A DNA stretch of 64,000 nt, from NCBI RefSeq assembly GCF_001425745.1, contig NZ_LMDF01000007.1, positions 472,973 to 536,972 on the forward strand, in the 5' to 3' direction. The first letter of the stretch is position 1. Each line of letters opens with the position of its first letter. The notes beneath the pieces are model-generated. The model was given only the letters and a program-made list of their open reading frames with translations. It did no database searches and was not told where the DNA came from. Shown here one piece after another: positions 26,844-36,095 of the stretch. Source of the stretch: Caulobacter sp. Root343. Lineage in GTDB: Bacteria; Pseudomonadota; Alphaproteobacteria; Caulobacterales; Caulobacteraceae. A program made the translations under genes and the position numbers.

Positions 26844-29153
26844 GTGAAGATCCGAGCCAAGACCGTCGCCTGCCTTGCCTTGGCCATCTCTCTTCTGGGA
26901 GGGACGGCCGAGTGCCAGACGCTGCGCGGCGGCCACCCTTACCTGACCTTCAGCGACAAGCACGTGAAACAGTTCAAGGCGCGGGTGGGCGAGGATGCTG
27001 ACGCCAAGGCCGCCTGGAGCCGGGCGCGCGCCAAGGCCGACGAAGCCCTGACGCGAAAACCCGCCAACGATCGCGAGCTGAACGCGGCGTTGATGGACCT
27101 GTCCCTGGCCTATCGCATGACTGGCGAGCGCCGCTACGCCGACCGCGCCAAGGCCTTGCTCGACATCTACGCCGGCCGCGCCAACTGGGTGACGGACAAG
27201 CCGCTTCTGGCCCGGACACCGGTCTGGAACTCCGACCTCGGCATGGGGACCAGCGCCTATGTCTACGGTCTGACCTTCGACGCGATCTATGACGCCCTGA
27301 CGCCAGGCGAGCGACGCCGTTTGGCCCAGGCCCTGGTCAAGGGCGCCATCAAGCCGACGCTCGCCGACTGGGTGGACGGCGCCGATCGGATCCACAGCCT
27401 CGACACCATGGGGCACAACTGGTTCAGCCACATCGTGTTCGGCGCGGGCGTGGCGGCCATCGCCGTCAAGACCGAGGAACCCCAGGCCGACGCCTGGATC
27501 CGGCGCATCGACGAGGCCGCCGAGGAATGGGCCAACTACGACGGCAGCGCCATCGAGACCAAGCCCCGGCATTTCGCGGCCAACGGCGCCTTCGTCGAGA
27601 GCATCAACTACGCCGACTTCGCCGCCGAAGGTTACCTGCGTTTCAAGCGCGCATGGCTGGACGCGTTCACCGAAAAGCCCGCCCCGACGCCGCGCCTGGC
27701 CGGGATCGCCGACTACTTCATCCAGAACGTCTACCCGACGGCCTCGGGCGCGCTGTCGAGCAACTTCGGCGACGGCAATCCGACCGCCAGCGGCGCCAAT
27801 GCGATCATCAACCTCTGGGCCACCGGCGACCAGCAGCCGCGCTATCTCTGGTACCTCGACACGGTCGCGCCCAACCCCAACCAGAACGTCTTCGATGCGC
27901 CGGAGAACATGGTGCTGTGGCCAGCCGCCAAGGCCCGAGCCGGCGCCGCGCAGGGCCCGGGCCTGCCGACCAGCTGGATCGACAGCGACCTGGGTTCGGC
28001 GACGATGCGGTCGTCCTGGTCGCCGGACGCCACCTTCCTGGCGCTGCGTTCGGGCTTCACCTGGAACCACAACCACGCGGACGCCGGCAGCTACATCCTC
28101 TGGCACAGGGGCAAGCAGCTGCTGATCGACTCCGGCAACAGCAACTACGCCCGCCCCGAATATGACGGCTATTACCGCCAGAGCGTGGCCCACAACGTCG
28201 TCACTCTGGACGGCAAGGCCGAGCCGGCCAGCAACACCTATGACGGCTCGCATTTCGTGGGGCGGGTCGACCATCTGGTCGACGCCGGCGACCTCCGCTT
28301 CGTCTGGGCCGACGCGACAGGCCCCAACGCCAGGACCTTCGAGCGCAAGTACAGAAGCTTTCTCTGGCTTGGCGACACGATCCTGGTGATCGACGACGTG
28401 AAGGGCTGGGAGCCGGGCCGGTTCGAGTGGCTGCTGCACTACGAGGGCGAGGCAAAACGGCAAGGACAGGTGATCACCGTCAAGAACGGCGACGCCGAGG
28501 TCGCCGTGCGGCCGCTGTTTCCCGAGACCCTGCCCGACGCGGGCCTGCCTACCGATTATCCCGAACTGCTGGGCATGGCCGAGGGCAAGGGGCTGAAGGA
28601 CCACGCGCCGGACGAACCCCAACCCTATCTGCGCCTGCAGGCGCCGGGCGTCACGGATCGCACCAAGTTCGTGGTCGCTCTGACGCCGAACGGCGCGGGG
28701 CCCGCGCCCCGGATCGAACGCTTCGAGACCAAGGACTATCTGCTGGTGAAGCTCCACCAGAAGGGCGAGGTCACCGAGGTCTATTTCAACTTGCTGGCCG
28801 ACGGGCGCGTCCGGCACCGCAACGCCAACGCCAATCTCGGCGGCTGGGAGACCGACGCCTACATCCTGGCCCTGACCTATCCCGAGGGCGGCGGTCCCCA
28901 GAGTCCGAGACGCTGGTTCGTCGCCGATGGCAGCTATCTGCGCCGGGACGGCCGCGTGGAGCTGGACTCGCTGTCCAAGGCCTTCGTCGTCAAGGCGCGG
29001 ACGGGGCAGGGCGTGACCGCCAGCATCGAGGGACAGCCGACCTATGCGATCCGCCTGGCCTGCGACGGCGCGCGATCGGTGAAGATCGATGGCGTCGCCA
29101 AGGCTTGTGACCGCGACGTAGCGCTCGTCCGTCGCTCCGTGGTGATGCGCTAG
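26844..29153 (+). CDS. Heparinase II/III family polysaccharide lyase, secreted
   Basis: Predicted periplasmic polysaccharide lyase, 769 residues. The GTG at 26844 has GGGGAG six bases upstream and starts a compact signal peptide (MKIRAKTVACLALAISLLGG); GTG 26814 and ATG 26838 are alternatives that only lengthen the N-terminus. An alpha-helical toroid (residues 40-370) contains MGHNWFSHIVFGAG near residue 188. The beta-sandwich heparinase domain has NHNHADAGSYILWHRGKQLL near residue 408. Length and order resemble exolytic PL15/PL17/PL39 enzymes, but the family cannot be fixed by eye. It probably cleaves a uronate-containing oligosaccharide before GH31 acts. Confidence 0.83.
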   Translation: MKIRAKTVACLALAISLLGGTAECQTLRGGHPYLTFSDKHVKQFKARVGEDADAKAAWSRARAKADEALTRKPANDRELNAALMDLSLAYRMTGERRYADRAKALLDIYAGRANWVTDKPLLARTPVWNSDLGMGTSAYVYGLTFDAIYDALTPGERRRLAQALVKGAIKPTLADWVDGADRIHSLDTMGHNWFSHIVFGAGVAAIAVKTEEPQADAWIRRIDEAAEEWANYDGSAIETKPRHFAANGAFVESINYADFAAEGYLRFKRAWLDAFTEKPAPTPRLAGIADYFIQNVYPTASGALSSNFGDGNPTASGANAIINLWATGDQQPRYLWYLDTVAPNPNQNVFDAPENMVLWPAAKARAGAAQGPGLPTSWIDSDLGSATMRSSWSPDATFLALRSGFTWNHNHADAGSYILWHRGKQLLIDSGNSNYARPEYDGYYRQSVAHNVVTLDGKAEPASNTYDGSHFVGRVDHLVDAGDLRFVWADATGPNARTFERKYRSFLWLGDTILVIDDVKGWEPGRFEWLLHYEGEAKRQGQVITVKNGDAEVAVRPLFPETLPDAGLPTDYPELLGMAEGKGLKDHAPDEPQPYLRLQAPGVTDRTKFVVALTPNGAGPAPRIERFETKDYLLVKLHQKGEVTEVYFNLLADGRVRHRNANANLGGWETDAYILALTYPEGGGPQSPRRWFVADGSYLRRDGRVELDSLSKAFVVKARTGQGVTASIEGQPTYAIRLACDGARSVKIDGVAKACDRDVALVRRSVVMR

Positions 29154-29178
29154 CTCGCCCATTGGTCGCGAAGCTTAT

Positions 29179-29192
29179 TGATAGCGCTACCA
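29179..29192 (+). promoter_or_regulatory. XylR-like operator
   Basis: TGATAGCGCTACCA differs by one base from the xylose-repressor operator TGTTAGCGCTACCA described for Caulobacter crescentus. It lies 26 bases after the lyase stop and 81 bases before the GH31 ATG. This would place GH31 under xylose control separately from the upstream genes. The similarity is by eye and from memory of the published motif. Confidence 0.6.
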
Positions 29193-29272
29193 CTAATCTC
29201 TAGCCTCGCGGCTGAACAAGGCCGGCCGTGGGCGAAGATCCGCGTCGGCGAGGAAGCGCAAGAGGAACTCTA

Positions 29273-31699
29273 ATGGACCGCGGAAAGTATCACGCCTGCA
29301 CCTGGCCAGCGTTCGAAGGCCGGCGCGTCTCCCGTGGATCATCGCGAAGGTCTCGTTTAGCTCCCGTGCTCGCGGGCCTCGTCATGGCCTTTTGCGCCGC
29401 TGGCGACGCGGCGCTCGCTCAGGCTAGCGCCTCCGCGCCCGTCGTGCGCCAGGACGGGGACGGCCTTTCGGTTCGCACCGCCCAGGGCACGGTCAATGTT
29501 CAGATTTGGGGCGACAGTATCGTCCGCGTCCGACGCTATCGCGGAGCCGCGCCCGACCGCGCCAGCCTGGCCGTCGTCCTGCCTCGACCAGCACAGCGGT
29601 TCAGCGTCGCCACCACATCCGCCGGGGTCGAGATCATCACGCCCGCGCTCAAGGTGATGGTGGCGCGCGACGACGGCGCGGTGTCGTTCAGCGACGCGGC
29701 CGGAAACCTCTACACCCGCGAGGTCCTCAAGCCTGGAGACGACGGCCTGGCGCCGTCCGTGAACGCCGCGCCCGGCCTGTTCTCGGCCCGGCAGGCGTTC
29801 GAGATCTCCGGCTCGCAAGCCTTCCTGGGCCTGGGTCAACACGCCGACGGCGCCATCGACCGCCACGGGCGTCACGTGCTGCTGCAGCAGGTCAACACCG
29901 ACGTCGCCGTGCCGATGCTGTGGTCGACCAAGGGCTATGGCGTCCTGTGGGACAACGCCTCGGTGACCACCGTAGATGTCGGGATCCCGCAGGCGTCGAG
30001 CCGCCTGGTGTTCCAGTCGGAGGCCGCGCGCGACATCGACTACTACTTCATCGCCGGCGCCGATCCCGACGCGGTGATCGCCGGCTATCGCCGCCTGACC
30101 GGCGCGGCGCCGATGATGGCCCGCTGGACCTGGGGCTTCTGGCAATCGCGCGAGCGCTACGCCTCGCAGGACGAGCTGGTCGGCATCGCCCGCCGCTATC
30201 GCGAGATGAACATCCCGATCGATGCGGTGATCCAGGACTGGCAATACTGGGCGCCAGGCCAGTGGGGCTCGCACCAGTTCGATCCCGCGCGCTATCCCGA
30301 TCCGAAGAAGATGCTGGCCGACCTGCGCGCGATGGACGTGCACGCCATCGTCTCGATCTGGCCTCGGCTGGACACCGACCTGGCCAACACCAAGGCGCTC
30401 GACGCGGCCGGCGTGCTGTTCCCGCCGACCTATCGCAACGTCTATCCCGCCGGCTTCGGCCGCTGGTACGACCCGTACGGCAAGGCGGGCCGTGACCTCT
30501 ACTGGTCCCAGGTCTCCAAAGGCATGACGCCGATCGGCTTCGACGGCTACTGGCTGGACGCCAGCGAGGCCGAGCTGGGCGGCGACTGGGGCGAGATGCG
30601 GACCCTGAAGACGGGCGCGGGGCCCGGCGCGGAGGTCTACAACGCCTACCCGCTGATGCACACGACCGGGGTCTATGACGGCCAGCTGAAGGACGCCCCC
30701 GGCAAGCGGCCGTTCATCCTGACGCGCTCGGCCTGGCTGGGCCAGCAGCGCAACGCGGCGGTGACCTGGTCGGGCGACATCCATGGCGACTGGGAGGTGT
30801 TCCGTAAGCAAATCCCGGCGGGCCTGAACTTCGTGGCCAGCGGCATTCCGTATTGGAACACCGACATCGGCGGCTTCTTCGGCGGCCAGCCCGGCGACGC
30901 CAACTATCGCGAGCTGTTCGTGCGCTGGTTCCAGTTCGGCGCCTTCACCCCGATGTTCCGCGTCCACGGCACCGGTCCGGCCAAGGAGATCTGGCGCTTC
31001 GACGAGCCGGCGCAAGCGATCCTGCGGCGCTATGTCGAGCTGCGCTACCGGCTGCTGCCCTACATCTACGCGACGTCGTGGAGAGTGACCGACCAGGGCT
31101 ACACGATGATGCGGCCGCTGGAGATGGACTTCGCCGCCGATCCGTTGGCCCATGGCCTCGCCGACCAATACATGTTCGGGCCCAACCTGCTGATCAGCCC
31201 GGTGACCCACCCCAAGGCCGAGACCCGCACGGTCTATCTGCCGGGCAAGGCGCCCTGGTACGACTTCTGGACCGGCCATCGCCTCGCCGGCGGCTCGACA
31301 GTGACGGCGGCCGCGCCGCTCGATCGCCTGCCGATCCACGTGCGGGCCGGCGCGATCCTACCGCTGGGGCCAGTCGTTCCGCACGCCGAGGCCGGCGCCA
31401 ACGCGCCGCTGGAGATCCGCGTCTATCGCGGGGCGGACGGCGCCTTCACCCTCTATGACGACGAGGGCGACGGCCAAGGCTACCGTCAAGGGCGGCGGGC
31501 GACCATCGACCTGCGGTGGGACGAGGGTCGGCGGACCCTGACGATCGGCGCACGGAACGGGACCTATCCCGGCATGCCGCGCGAGCGGACCTTCAACATC
31601 GTGTGGGTCGGCGACCAGAACGGCGCCGGCGTTGCCGCCGGAGCGCCCGCGAGCGCGGTCCGGTACCTTGGCCAGGAAACGGTGGTGGTCGCGCCCTAG
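29273..31699 (+). CDS. Glycoside hydrolase family 31 (alpha-xylosidase type), secreted
   Basis: Retaining alpha-glycosidase with 808 residues from ATG 29273 (AGAGGA 7 bases upstream; a frame from GTG 29228 lies in the leader). The Arg-rich N-terminus precedes a hydrophobic signal segment (residues 25-47). The GH31 barrel starts near residue 280 (ARWTWGFWQSRERY); nucleophile Asp in GYWLDASEAEL near residue 428, acid/base Asp in WSGDIHGDWE near residue 501, then IPYWNTDIGGF. The C-terminal beta domains (residues 640-808) carry the DUF5110-like YRGADGAFTLYDDEGDG. The XylR-like site upstream favours alpha-xylosidase over alpha-glucosidase. It is convergent with the next receptor gene. Confidence 0.9.
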   Translation: MDRGKYHACTWPAFEGRRVSRGSSRRSRLAPVLAGLVMAFCAAGDAALAQASASAPVVRQDGDGLSVRTAQGTVNVQIWGDSIVRVRRYRGAAPDRASLAVVLPRPAQRFSVATTSAGVEIITPALKVMVARDDGAVSFSDAAGNLYTREVLKPGDDGLAPSVNAAPGLFSARQAFEISGSQAFLGLGQHADGAIDRHGRHVLLQQVNTDVAVPMLWSTKGYGVLWDNASVTTVDVGIPQASSRLVFQSEAARDIDYYFIAGADPDAVIAGYRRLTGAAPMMARWTWGFWQSRERYASQDELVGIARRYREMNIPIDAVIQDWQYWAPGQWGSHQFDPARYPDPKKMLADLRAMDVHAIVSIWPRLDTDLANTKALDAAGVLFPPTYRNVYPAGFGRWYDPYGKAGRDLYWSQVSKGMTPIGFDGYWLDASEAELGGDWGEMRTLKTGAGPGAEVYNAYPLMHTTGVYDGQLKDAPGKRPFILTRSAWLGQQRNAAVTWSGDIHGDWEVFRKQIPAGLNFVASGIPYWNTDIGGFFGGQPGDANYRELFVRWFQFGAFTPMFRVHGTGPAKEIWRFDEPAQAILRRYVELRYRLLPYIYATSWRVTDQGYTMMRPLEMDFAADPLAHGLADQYMFGPNLLISPVTHPKAETRTVYLPGKAPWYDFWTGHRLAGGSTVTAAAPLDRLPIHVRAGAILPLGPVVPHAEAGANAPLEIRVYRGADGAFTLYDDEGDGQGYRQGRRATIDLRWDEGRRTLTIGARNGTYPGMPRERTFNIVWVGDQNGAGVAAGAPASAVRYLGQETVVVAP

Positions 31700-31721
31700 T
31701 CGATCTGAGCGACTAGCGGGC

Positions 31722-31753
31722 GCATCGCTGGCGGTGAAAGCCGCCAGCGATGC
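31722..31753. terminator. Bidirectional hairpin between convergent genes
   Basis: A perfect 13-bp stem (GCATCGCTGGCGG at 31722-31734 with its complement at 31741-31753) and a 6-base loop lie between the GH31 stop and the minus-strand receptor stop. No T run follows on either strand. It is placed to end both transcripts. Confidence 0.7.
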
Positions 31754-31768
31754 TGTCTTCCGGGTGAA

Positions 31769-34063
31769 TCAGAACTTGCGGCTCAGGCTGAGCCCCCATT
31801 CGCGGGGACGCCCGAAGCTGGCCTCCTTCAGCCCGAAGCCGCTGGAGGCGTTGCCGGACACCATGTAGCGCTCGTCCGACAGGTTGGAGCCGAACAACGC
31901 CGCCTGCCACATCCGGTCGGGCGAGGCATAGGCCAGCCGCGCGCCGAACAGGTCGTAGGCCGACTGGGTCAGGTCCGGATCGTTGGCCACGTCGTTGTAG
32001 ACGGTGCTGTAGTGCGTCCAGTCGACCCGGGCGGTCAGGCGACCGCCGCCCGCCAGCTCGCGGCCGTACTCGACCCCGCCGTTCAGCGTCCATTTGGGCG
32101 CCTTGACGAAGTGTGTGGCCAGGGTGATCGGCAGCACCTGACCCGCCGCCAGGCCGGAGCCGACCTCGGTATATTTGGCGTCCATGTAGCCGCCGCCGAA
32201 GTTGAAGCTCCAGTTGGCGGTCGGCTTGGCTTGCAGCTCGACCTCGACGCCCTTGACCTCGCCCGCCGCGGCGTTGGCCACGAAGTTGCGCGGCGTCTGG
32301 TTCACCGTGACCTGGATGTCCTGATAGTCGCTGAAATAGCCGGCGACGTTGAGGATCAGGCGCCGGTCCAGCCAGGCGGTCTTGGCGCCCGCCTCATAGG
32401 TGAGCAGGGTTTCGGGCTGGTACTCGGTGACCTCGCTGGCGTCGTTGAGCGGCCGGGCGTTGTAGCCGCCGCTCTTGAAGCCCTTTCCGATCGATCCATA
32501 GAGCAGGATGTCGGGCGTGGCCTTGAACTCCAGCCCGACCTTGGGCGTGAAGGAGTTCCACGACCCGCTCGGGGCCACCTGGGCGATCACGACGCCGTCG
32601 CGGATGCGGCGATGGTCGAGCACATAGTCCTTTTCGTCGCGGTTATAGCGGGCCCCGACCGTGGCGCTCAGCCGGTCGGTCAGGGTCAGGCTGCCTTGGG
32701 CGAACAGGGCGTAGGTGGTGCTGGTCACCTTGGTATAGACCGCCGCCGAGGGGCTATAGGGCGGCGGCGAGGCCCCGGGCGCCAGGCCGAGCGCCAGCTT
32801 GGCGTAGCCGGAATCGGTGCCCCGCTCGCGGAAGACATAGGCGCCGGTCACCCAAGTCAGGCGATCGCCGAACGACTGGCCGCTCAGCTGGAACTCCTGG
32901 CTGTATTGCGCCTGGACGTCGTGGTTGAAGGTCTCGCGGAAGGTGAAGGGCGTGTTGTCGCCGTCGCGGGCGAAGGTCGCCTTCAGGCCGCGCACGGCGC
33001 TGATGCTCTTGAAGCTGACCGCGCCCAGGTCCCAGTCCACGGTGGCCGAGCCGCCCCACAGGTCCAGGTCGTTGATGTTGGGGCCCGTGCCATAGGTCGT
33101 GAACGGGCTGTCGGTCAGGAACGAGGTGTTTAGCGACTTGGCCCCGTTCGGCGCGGTGATCCCCAGGCCGGGCGCGATATAGGTGTTGAAGTTGCCCATG
33201 AACGGCCCGACCGCGAACCCCGGGACCGCGCCGATCACCAGCAGCTTCTGCGGTGCCGAGTGTTCCCGCGCCCGCGTGTAGTCGGCCGACAGGTTGACGG
33301 TGACCGCGTCGGAGGCCTCCCAGCGCAGCTGGGCGCGGGCGGCGGTGGCGTTGCGATCGCCCAGGTCGTCTCCGGCCAGCAGGCGCTTGCCGTAGCCGTC
33401 GCGGGTAAGCCTGGCGGCCGACAGTCGGGCCGAGACCTTTTCGCTGAGCGGAATGTCGACATGAGCCTTGACGTCCAGCCGGTCGTAGCTGCCGGTCACG
33501 CCCTCGATCTTGCCGCCGAATTCGTCCTTCGGCTGGTCGGTGGTGATGATCACCGCGCCGCCGATGGTGTTCTTGCCGAACAGCGTGCCTTGCGGCCCGC
33601 GCAGCACCTCGATGCGGCTGACGTCGAAGGCGTCCAGCGTGCCGCCTATCGAGCGCGCGTAGTAGACGCCGTCGACATAGACGCCCACGCCAGGGTCACT
33701 GAAGATGGCGAAGTCGTTCTGGCCAACACCACGAATGAAGACGGTGGCGTTGTAGTTGCCGCCGCTCAGCGCCGCCGCGCCATCGAAGCGGATGCTGGGC
33801 GCGAACTTGGCGATCTGGTCGACGCTGTCGACGCCCCGGCTTTCCAAGGCTTCACCGGCCAGGGCGGTGACGGCGACGGGGGTGTCCTGCAGTCGCTCCT
33901 CGCGGCGGCGAGCCGTGACGACCACTTCCTCGATCTGGACGGTGGGCGCCTCGGATTGTCCGGAGGCGAAGGCGGGGGATGCGATCGTCTGGGCGCCGGC
34001 GGCGGCGCAGATCAGCAGGCCTCCGGCGCGCAGCCGGCCGGAGATATTCCCATTCCTGGGCAT
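31769..34063 (-). CDS. TonB-dependent receptor next to the aromatic-catabolism cluster
   Basis: Outer-membrane receptor with 764 residues. The ATG at 34063 has GAGGAGG about six bases upstream; a longer frame from 34126 is unsupported. Signal peptide residues 12-34, then TonB box EEVVVTARRREERLQDTPVAVTAL near residue 45, plug with FIRGVGQNDFAIFSDPGVGVYVDGVYYAR and RGPQGTLFGKNTIGGAV. The barrel ends WGLSLSRKF. This plug type is the same as in the receptor at 49751 and differs from the sugar receptors at 14703 and 23180. Its divergent neighbour is a marR gene and then pcaK, so an aromatic ligand is possible; sugar uptake with GH31 is the alternative. Confidence 0.9.
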   Translation of the reverse strand: MPRNGNISGRLRAGGLLICAAAGAQTIASPAFASGQSEAPTVQIEEVVVTARRREERLQDTPVAVTALAGEALESRGVDSVDQIAKFAPSIRFDGAAALSGGNYNATVFIRGVGQNDFAIFSDPGVGVYVDGVYYARSIGGTLDAFDVSRIEVLRGPQGTLFGKNTIGGAVIITTDQPKDEFGGKIEGVTGSYDRLDVKAHVDIPLSEKVSARLSAARLTRDGYGKRLLAGDDLGDRNATAARAQLRWEASDAVTVNLSADYTRAREHSAPQKLLVIGAVPGFAVGPFMGNFNTYIAPGLGITAPNGAKSLNTSFLTDSPFTTYGTGPNINDLDLWGGSATVDWDLGAVSFKSISAVRGLKATFARDGDNTPFTFRETFNHDVQAQYSQEFQLSGQSFGDRLTWVTGAYVFRERGTDSGYAKLALGLAPGASPPPYSPSAAVYTKVTSTTYALFAQGSLTLTDRLSATVGARYNRDEKDYVLDHRRIRDGVVIAQVAPSGSWNSFTPKVGLEFKATPDILLYGSIGKGFKSGGYNARPLNDASEVTEYQPETLLTYEAGAKTAWLDRRLILNVAGYFSDYQDIQVTVNQTPRNFVANAAAGEVKGVEVELQAKPTANWSFNFGGGYMDAKYTEVGSGLAAGQVLPITLATHFVKAPKWTLNGGVEYGRELAGGGRLTARVDWTHYSTVYNDVANDPDLTQSAYDLFGARLAYASPDRMWQAALFGSNLSDERYMVSGNASSGFGLKEASFGRPREWGLSLSRKF

Positions 34064-34305
34064 CTGTTTCCTCCTCGTACGATGTTTTTCTCGACGAACC
34101 CCCGAGAGGCTGTCGGCAACACGCATTTTGTTATGAGTACTAATTATTTCAGAGCATGAATGTATGCGAGATTCAATCGGCGATGCGCGGGTTGAGGGCG
34201 TTCGGAGAACCTTGTTGCGCGGGGGTCACTAAAACCCGGCTCGTTCGGCTCGACGCGAAACCGCGCGGCGTGGCGCCGGGGCAGGAACAACGCTAGAGAA
34301 GCGGG

Positions 34306-34770
34306 ATGATCGACGCGGCCGAACGTAAGGAACCGATGGATGAGGGCGTCTCGCTGGGCGGCCTGGAAACCACGGTCGGATTTGTGCTGCGCCTGGCCCA
34401 GGTGGCGGTGTTCAAGGATCTGCTGTCGGCCCTGAAACCGTTCGACCTGCGCGTCACCGACTTGTCGGTGCTGCTCGTCATCGAGGCGACGCCCGGCCTG
34501 CAGCAACGCGCGATCGGCGACGTGCTGCGCATCCAGCGTCCCAACCTGGTGACGATTATCGATCAGCTGGAGGCCCGCGGGCTGGTGCGGCGCGGTCCGG
34601 TTCCGGCGGACCGCCGAGCCTATGCCCTGTCCCTGACCGTCGAAGGCGAAGCGTTGCTACAGCAGGCGAAGCGCGCGCACGCCCAGCACGACCGCAAGGT
34701 CCTGGACGCCCTGGGCGACCTCGACAAGGAGCGGATGTTGGCCGCCCTTGAACGGATCGCCGCGCTCTGA
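34306..34770 (+). CDS. MarR-family transcriptional regulator
   Basis: A 154-residue winged-helix regulator. The DNA-binding part covers about residues 55-110: QRAIGDVLRIQRPNLVTIIDQLEARGLVRRGPVPADRRAYALSLT, with the DRR wing. ATG 34306 is used, with ATG 34336 (AAGGAA upstream) as alternative. MarR proteins commonly sense phenolic compounds or their CoA thioesters. It is divergent from the receptor at 31769 and convergent with pcaK, so it may control the receptor, the pca operon, or both. No target site was established. Confidence 0.88.
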   Translation: MIDAAERKEPMDEGVSLGGLETTVGFVLRLAQVAVFKDLLSALKPFDLRVTDLSVLLVIEATPGLQQRAIGDVLRIQRPNLVTIIDQLEARGLVRRGPVPADRRAYALSLTVEGEALLQQAKRAHAQHDRKVLDALGDLDKERMLAALERIAAL

Positions 34771-34783
34771 TCTGGAACGCCCG

Positions 34784-34811
34784 GCGCGACCGACGAGGGC
34801 GTCGGCCGCGC
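34784..34811. terminator. Hairpin between marR and pcaK (convergent)
   Basis: An 11-position stem (34784-34794 with 34801-34811) with one A-C mismatch and a GAGGGC loop lies between the two convergent stops. There is no strong T run. It is likely a shared transcription end. Confidence 0.5.
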
Positions 34812-34819
34812 GCGGAACG

Positions 34820-36037
34820 TCAGTCTTCCGAAGTGGGGCGCGCCGCCAGCCAGAGGCAGATCAGGCCGCCGACGACGATCACCGGCAACAGGGCCAGAAG
34901 CACTTGGTTGGACGAGCGTCCCGCGCCGATCAAGGCGGCGGCCAGCAGCGGGCCCGCGGCGGAACCGAGTCGTCCCATGACCACGGCGGCGCCGACGCCC
35001 GTGCCGCGCAGTCGGGCGGGATAGAAGCCCGGGGCCAGGCCGTAGACGGCGGACTGTACGCCCGAGACGGTGGCCCCCAGCGCCGCGCCGACCGCGAGAT
35101 AGACCAGCAGCGACGCCGGCGCGCCGGCTGCGGCAGCCACCGAGGCCGCCGAAGCGCCGAACACGCCCAGGATGGTCAGCGTCCGTCGGCGACGGTTGTC
35201 CATCAGCCAGCCCGTGGCGACGCTGCCCGCCGCCCCGGCAAGGTTGAAGGCGATCTGGACCAGGCCGGCGTCGGGCCGGCTCAGGCCTCGGCCGATCAGC
35301 AGCGACGGCAGCCAGCTGAGCAGCAAGTACATGATCAGCAGAGCCAGGAAGAAGGCGGTCCACAGCAACAGGGTGGTCAAGGCCCGCCCTTGGCCGGCGG
35401 CCGCTTCAAGGAAGCCTGATTTCTGGCCCTCGGTCAGTGTGGTCGAGGCTTTCGGCCAGTTTGGCAGCAGCGGGATGGCGAGCAGCAGAGCCAGCAGCGG
35501 CCCTACGCCGCCGACGTAGAAGATCATCCGCCAGTCCGATGGTTCAGCCCCCGCCAAGCTGACCAGGCTGGCGAACGCGCCGCCGCAGGGCAGACCGGCA
35601 TAGAGGAAGCCGACAGCGCGACCACGCAGTTTGGGCGTGACGCTCTCGGCCACGATGGCGATCAGGTTCGGCAGCGCCCCGCCCAGTCCGACGCCGGTGA
35701 GGAAGCGCGCCAGCAGTAGGCTGTTGAGATCCGTAGCCAGGCCCGTGGCGATCGACAGCAGCCCGAACGCCGTCACGGAAACCAGCAGGGTGACCTTGCG
35801 GCCAAAGCGGTCGGAAAGCCGTCCGCCCATCGCCGCGCCGGCCATCAGGCCAAAGGTGCTGACGCTGAAGAACCAGCCCAGGTCCTCGGGCTTCAGGCCC
35901 AGATTCGGCGCCAGGCGCGGCGCGGCGACGCCTGCGGCCTGCAGATCGAAGCCCTCGAACAGGGCGAGAAGGCAGCAGATGGCGACGGCGATCAGGCCGC
36001 CGCGCTGGGGTATTGCGGTGTCGTCGCCGTCGCGCAT
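34820..36037 (-). CDS. pcaK: Aromatic acid:H+ symporter, MFS (PcaK-like)
   Basis: Inner-membrane importer for 4-hydroxybenzoate, protocatechuate or related acids, 405 residues. ATG 36037 has AGGAG six bases upstream. About 12 hydrophobic helices; the N-terminal helix carries LFEGFDLQAAG (the DGxD-like aromatic-acid-transporter motif region near residue 28) and the loop 2-3 motif GGRLSDRFGRK near residue 70, both typical of the AAHS subfamily. It is the last gene of the minus-strand pob/pca run, 58 bases after pcaDC, which supports an aromatic substrate. VanK- or BenK-like specificity cannot be excluded. Confidence 0.88.
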   Translation of the reverse strand: MRDGDDTAIPQRGGLIAVAICCLLALFEGFDLQAAGVAAPRLAPNLGLKPEDLGWFFSVSTFGLMAGAAMGGRLSDRFGRKVTLLVSVTAFGLLSIATGLATDLNSLLLARFLTGVGLGGALPNLIAIVAESVTPKLRGRAVGFLYAGLPCGGAFASLVSLAGAEPSDWRMIFYVGGVGPLLALLLAIPLLPNWPKASTTLTEGQKSGFLEAAAGQGRALTTLLLWTAFFLALLIMYLLLSWLPSLLIGRGLSRPDAGLVQIAFNLAGAAGSVATGWLMDNRRRRTLTILGVFGASAASVAAAAGAPASLLVYLAVGAALGATVSGVQSAVYGLAPGFYPARLRGTGVGAAVVMGRLGSAAGPLLAAALIGAGRSSNQVLLALLPVIVVGGLICLWLAARPTSED

Positions 36038-36095
36038 GATGTCTCCTGGGATTTCCTCGACGTCGAACGTTCTCGTTCGATCTTGTTGATTGGGG

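Noticed and set aside
26718..29162. 814-codon minus-strand frame opposite the heparinase-type lyase
   Set aside because: Same high-GC shadow effect; the plus-strand gene has a signal peptide and catalytic motifs.
31769..34063. Assigning this receptor to xylose or xyloglucan uptake with GH31
   Set aside because: It is on the opposite strand, separated by a hairpin, and its plug resembles the receptor in the aromatic cluster more than the sugar receptors; kept open as an alternative only.
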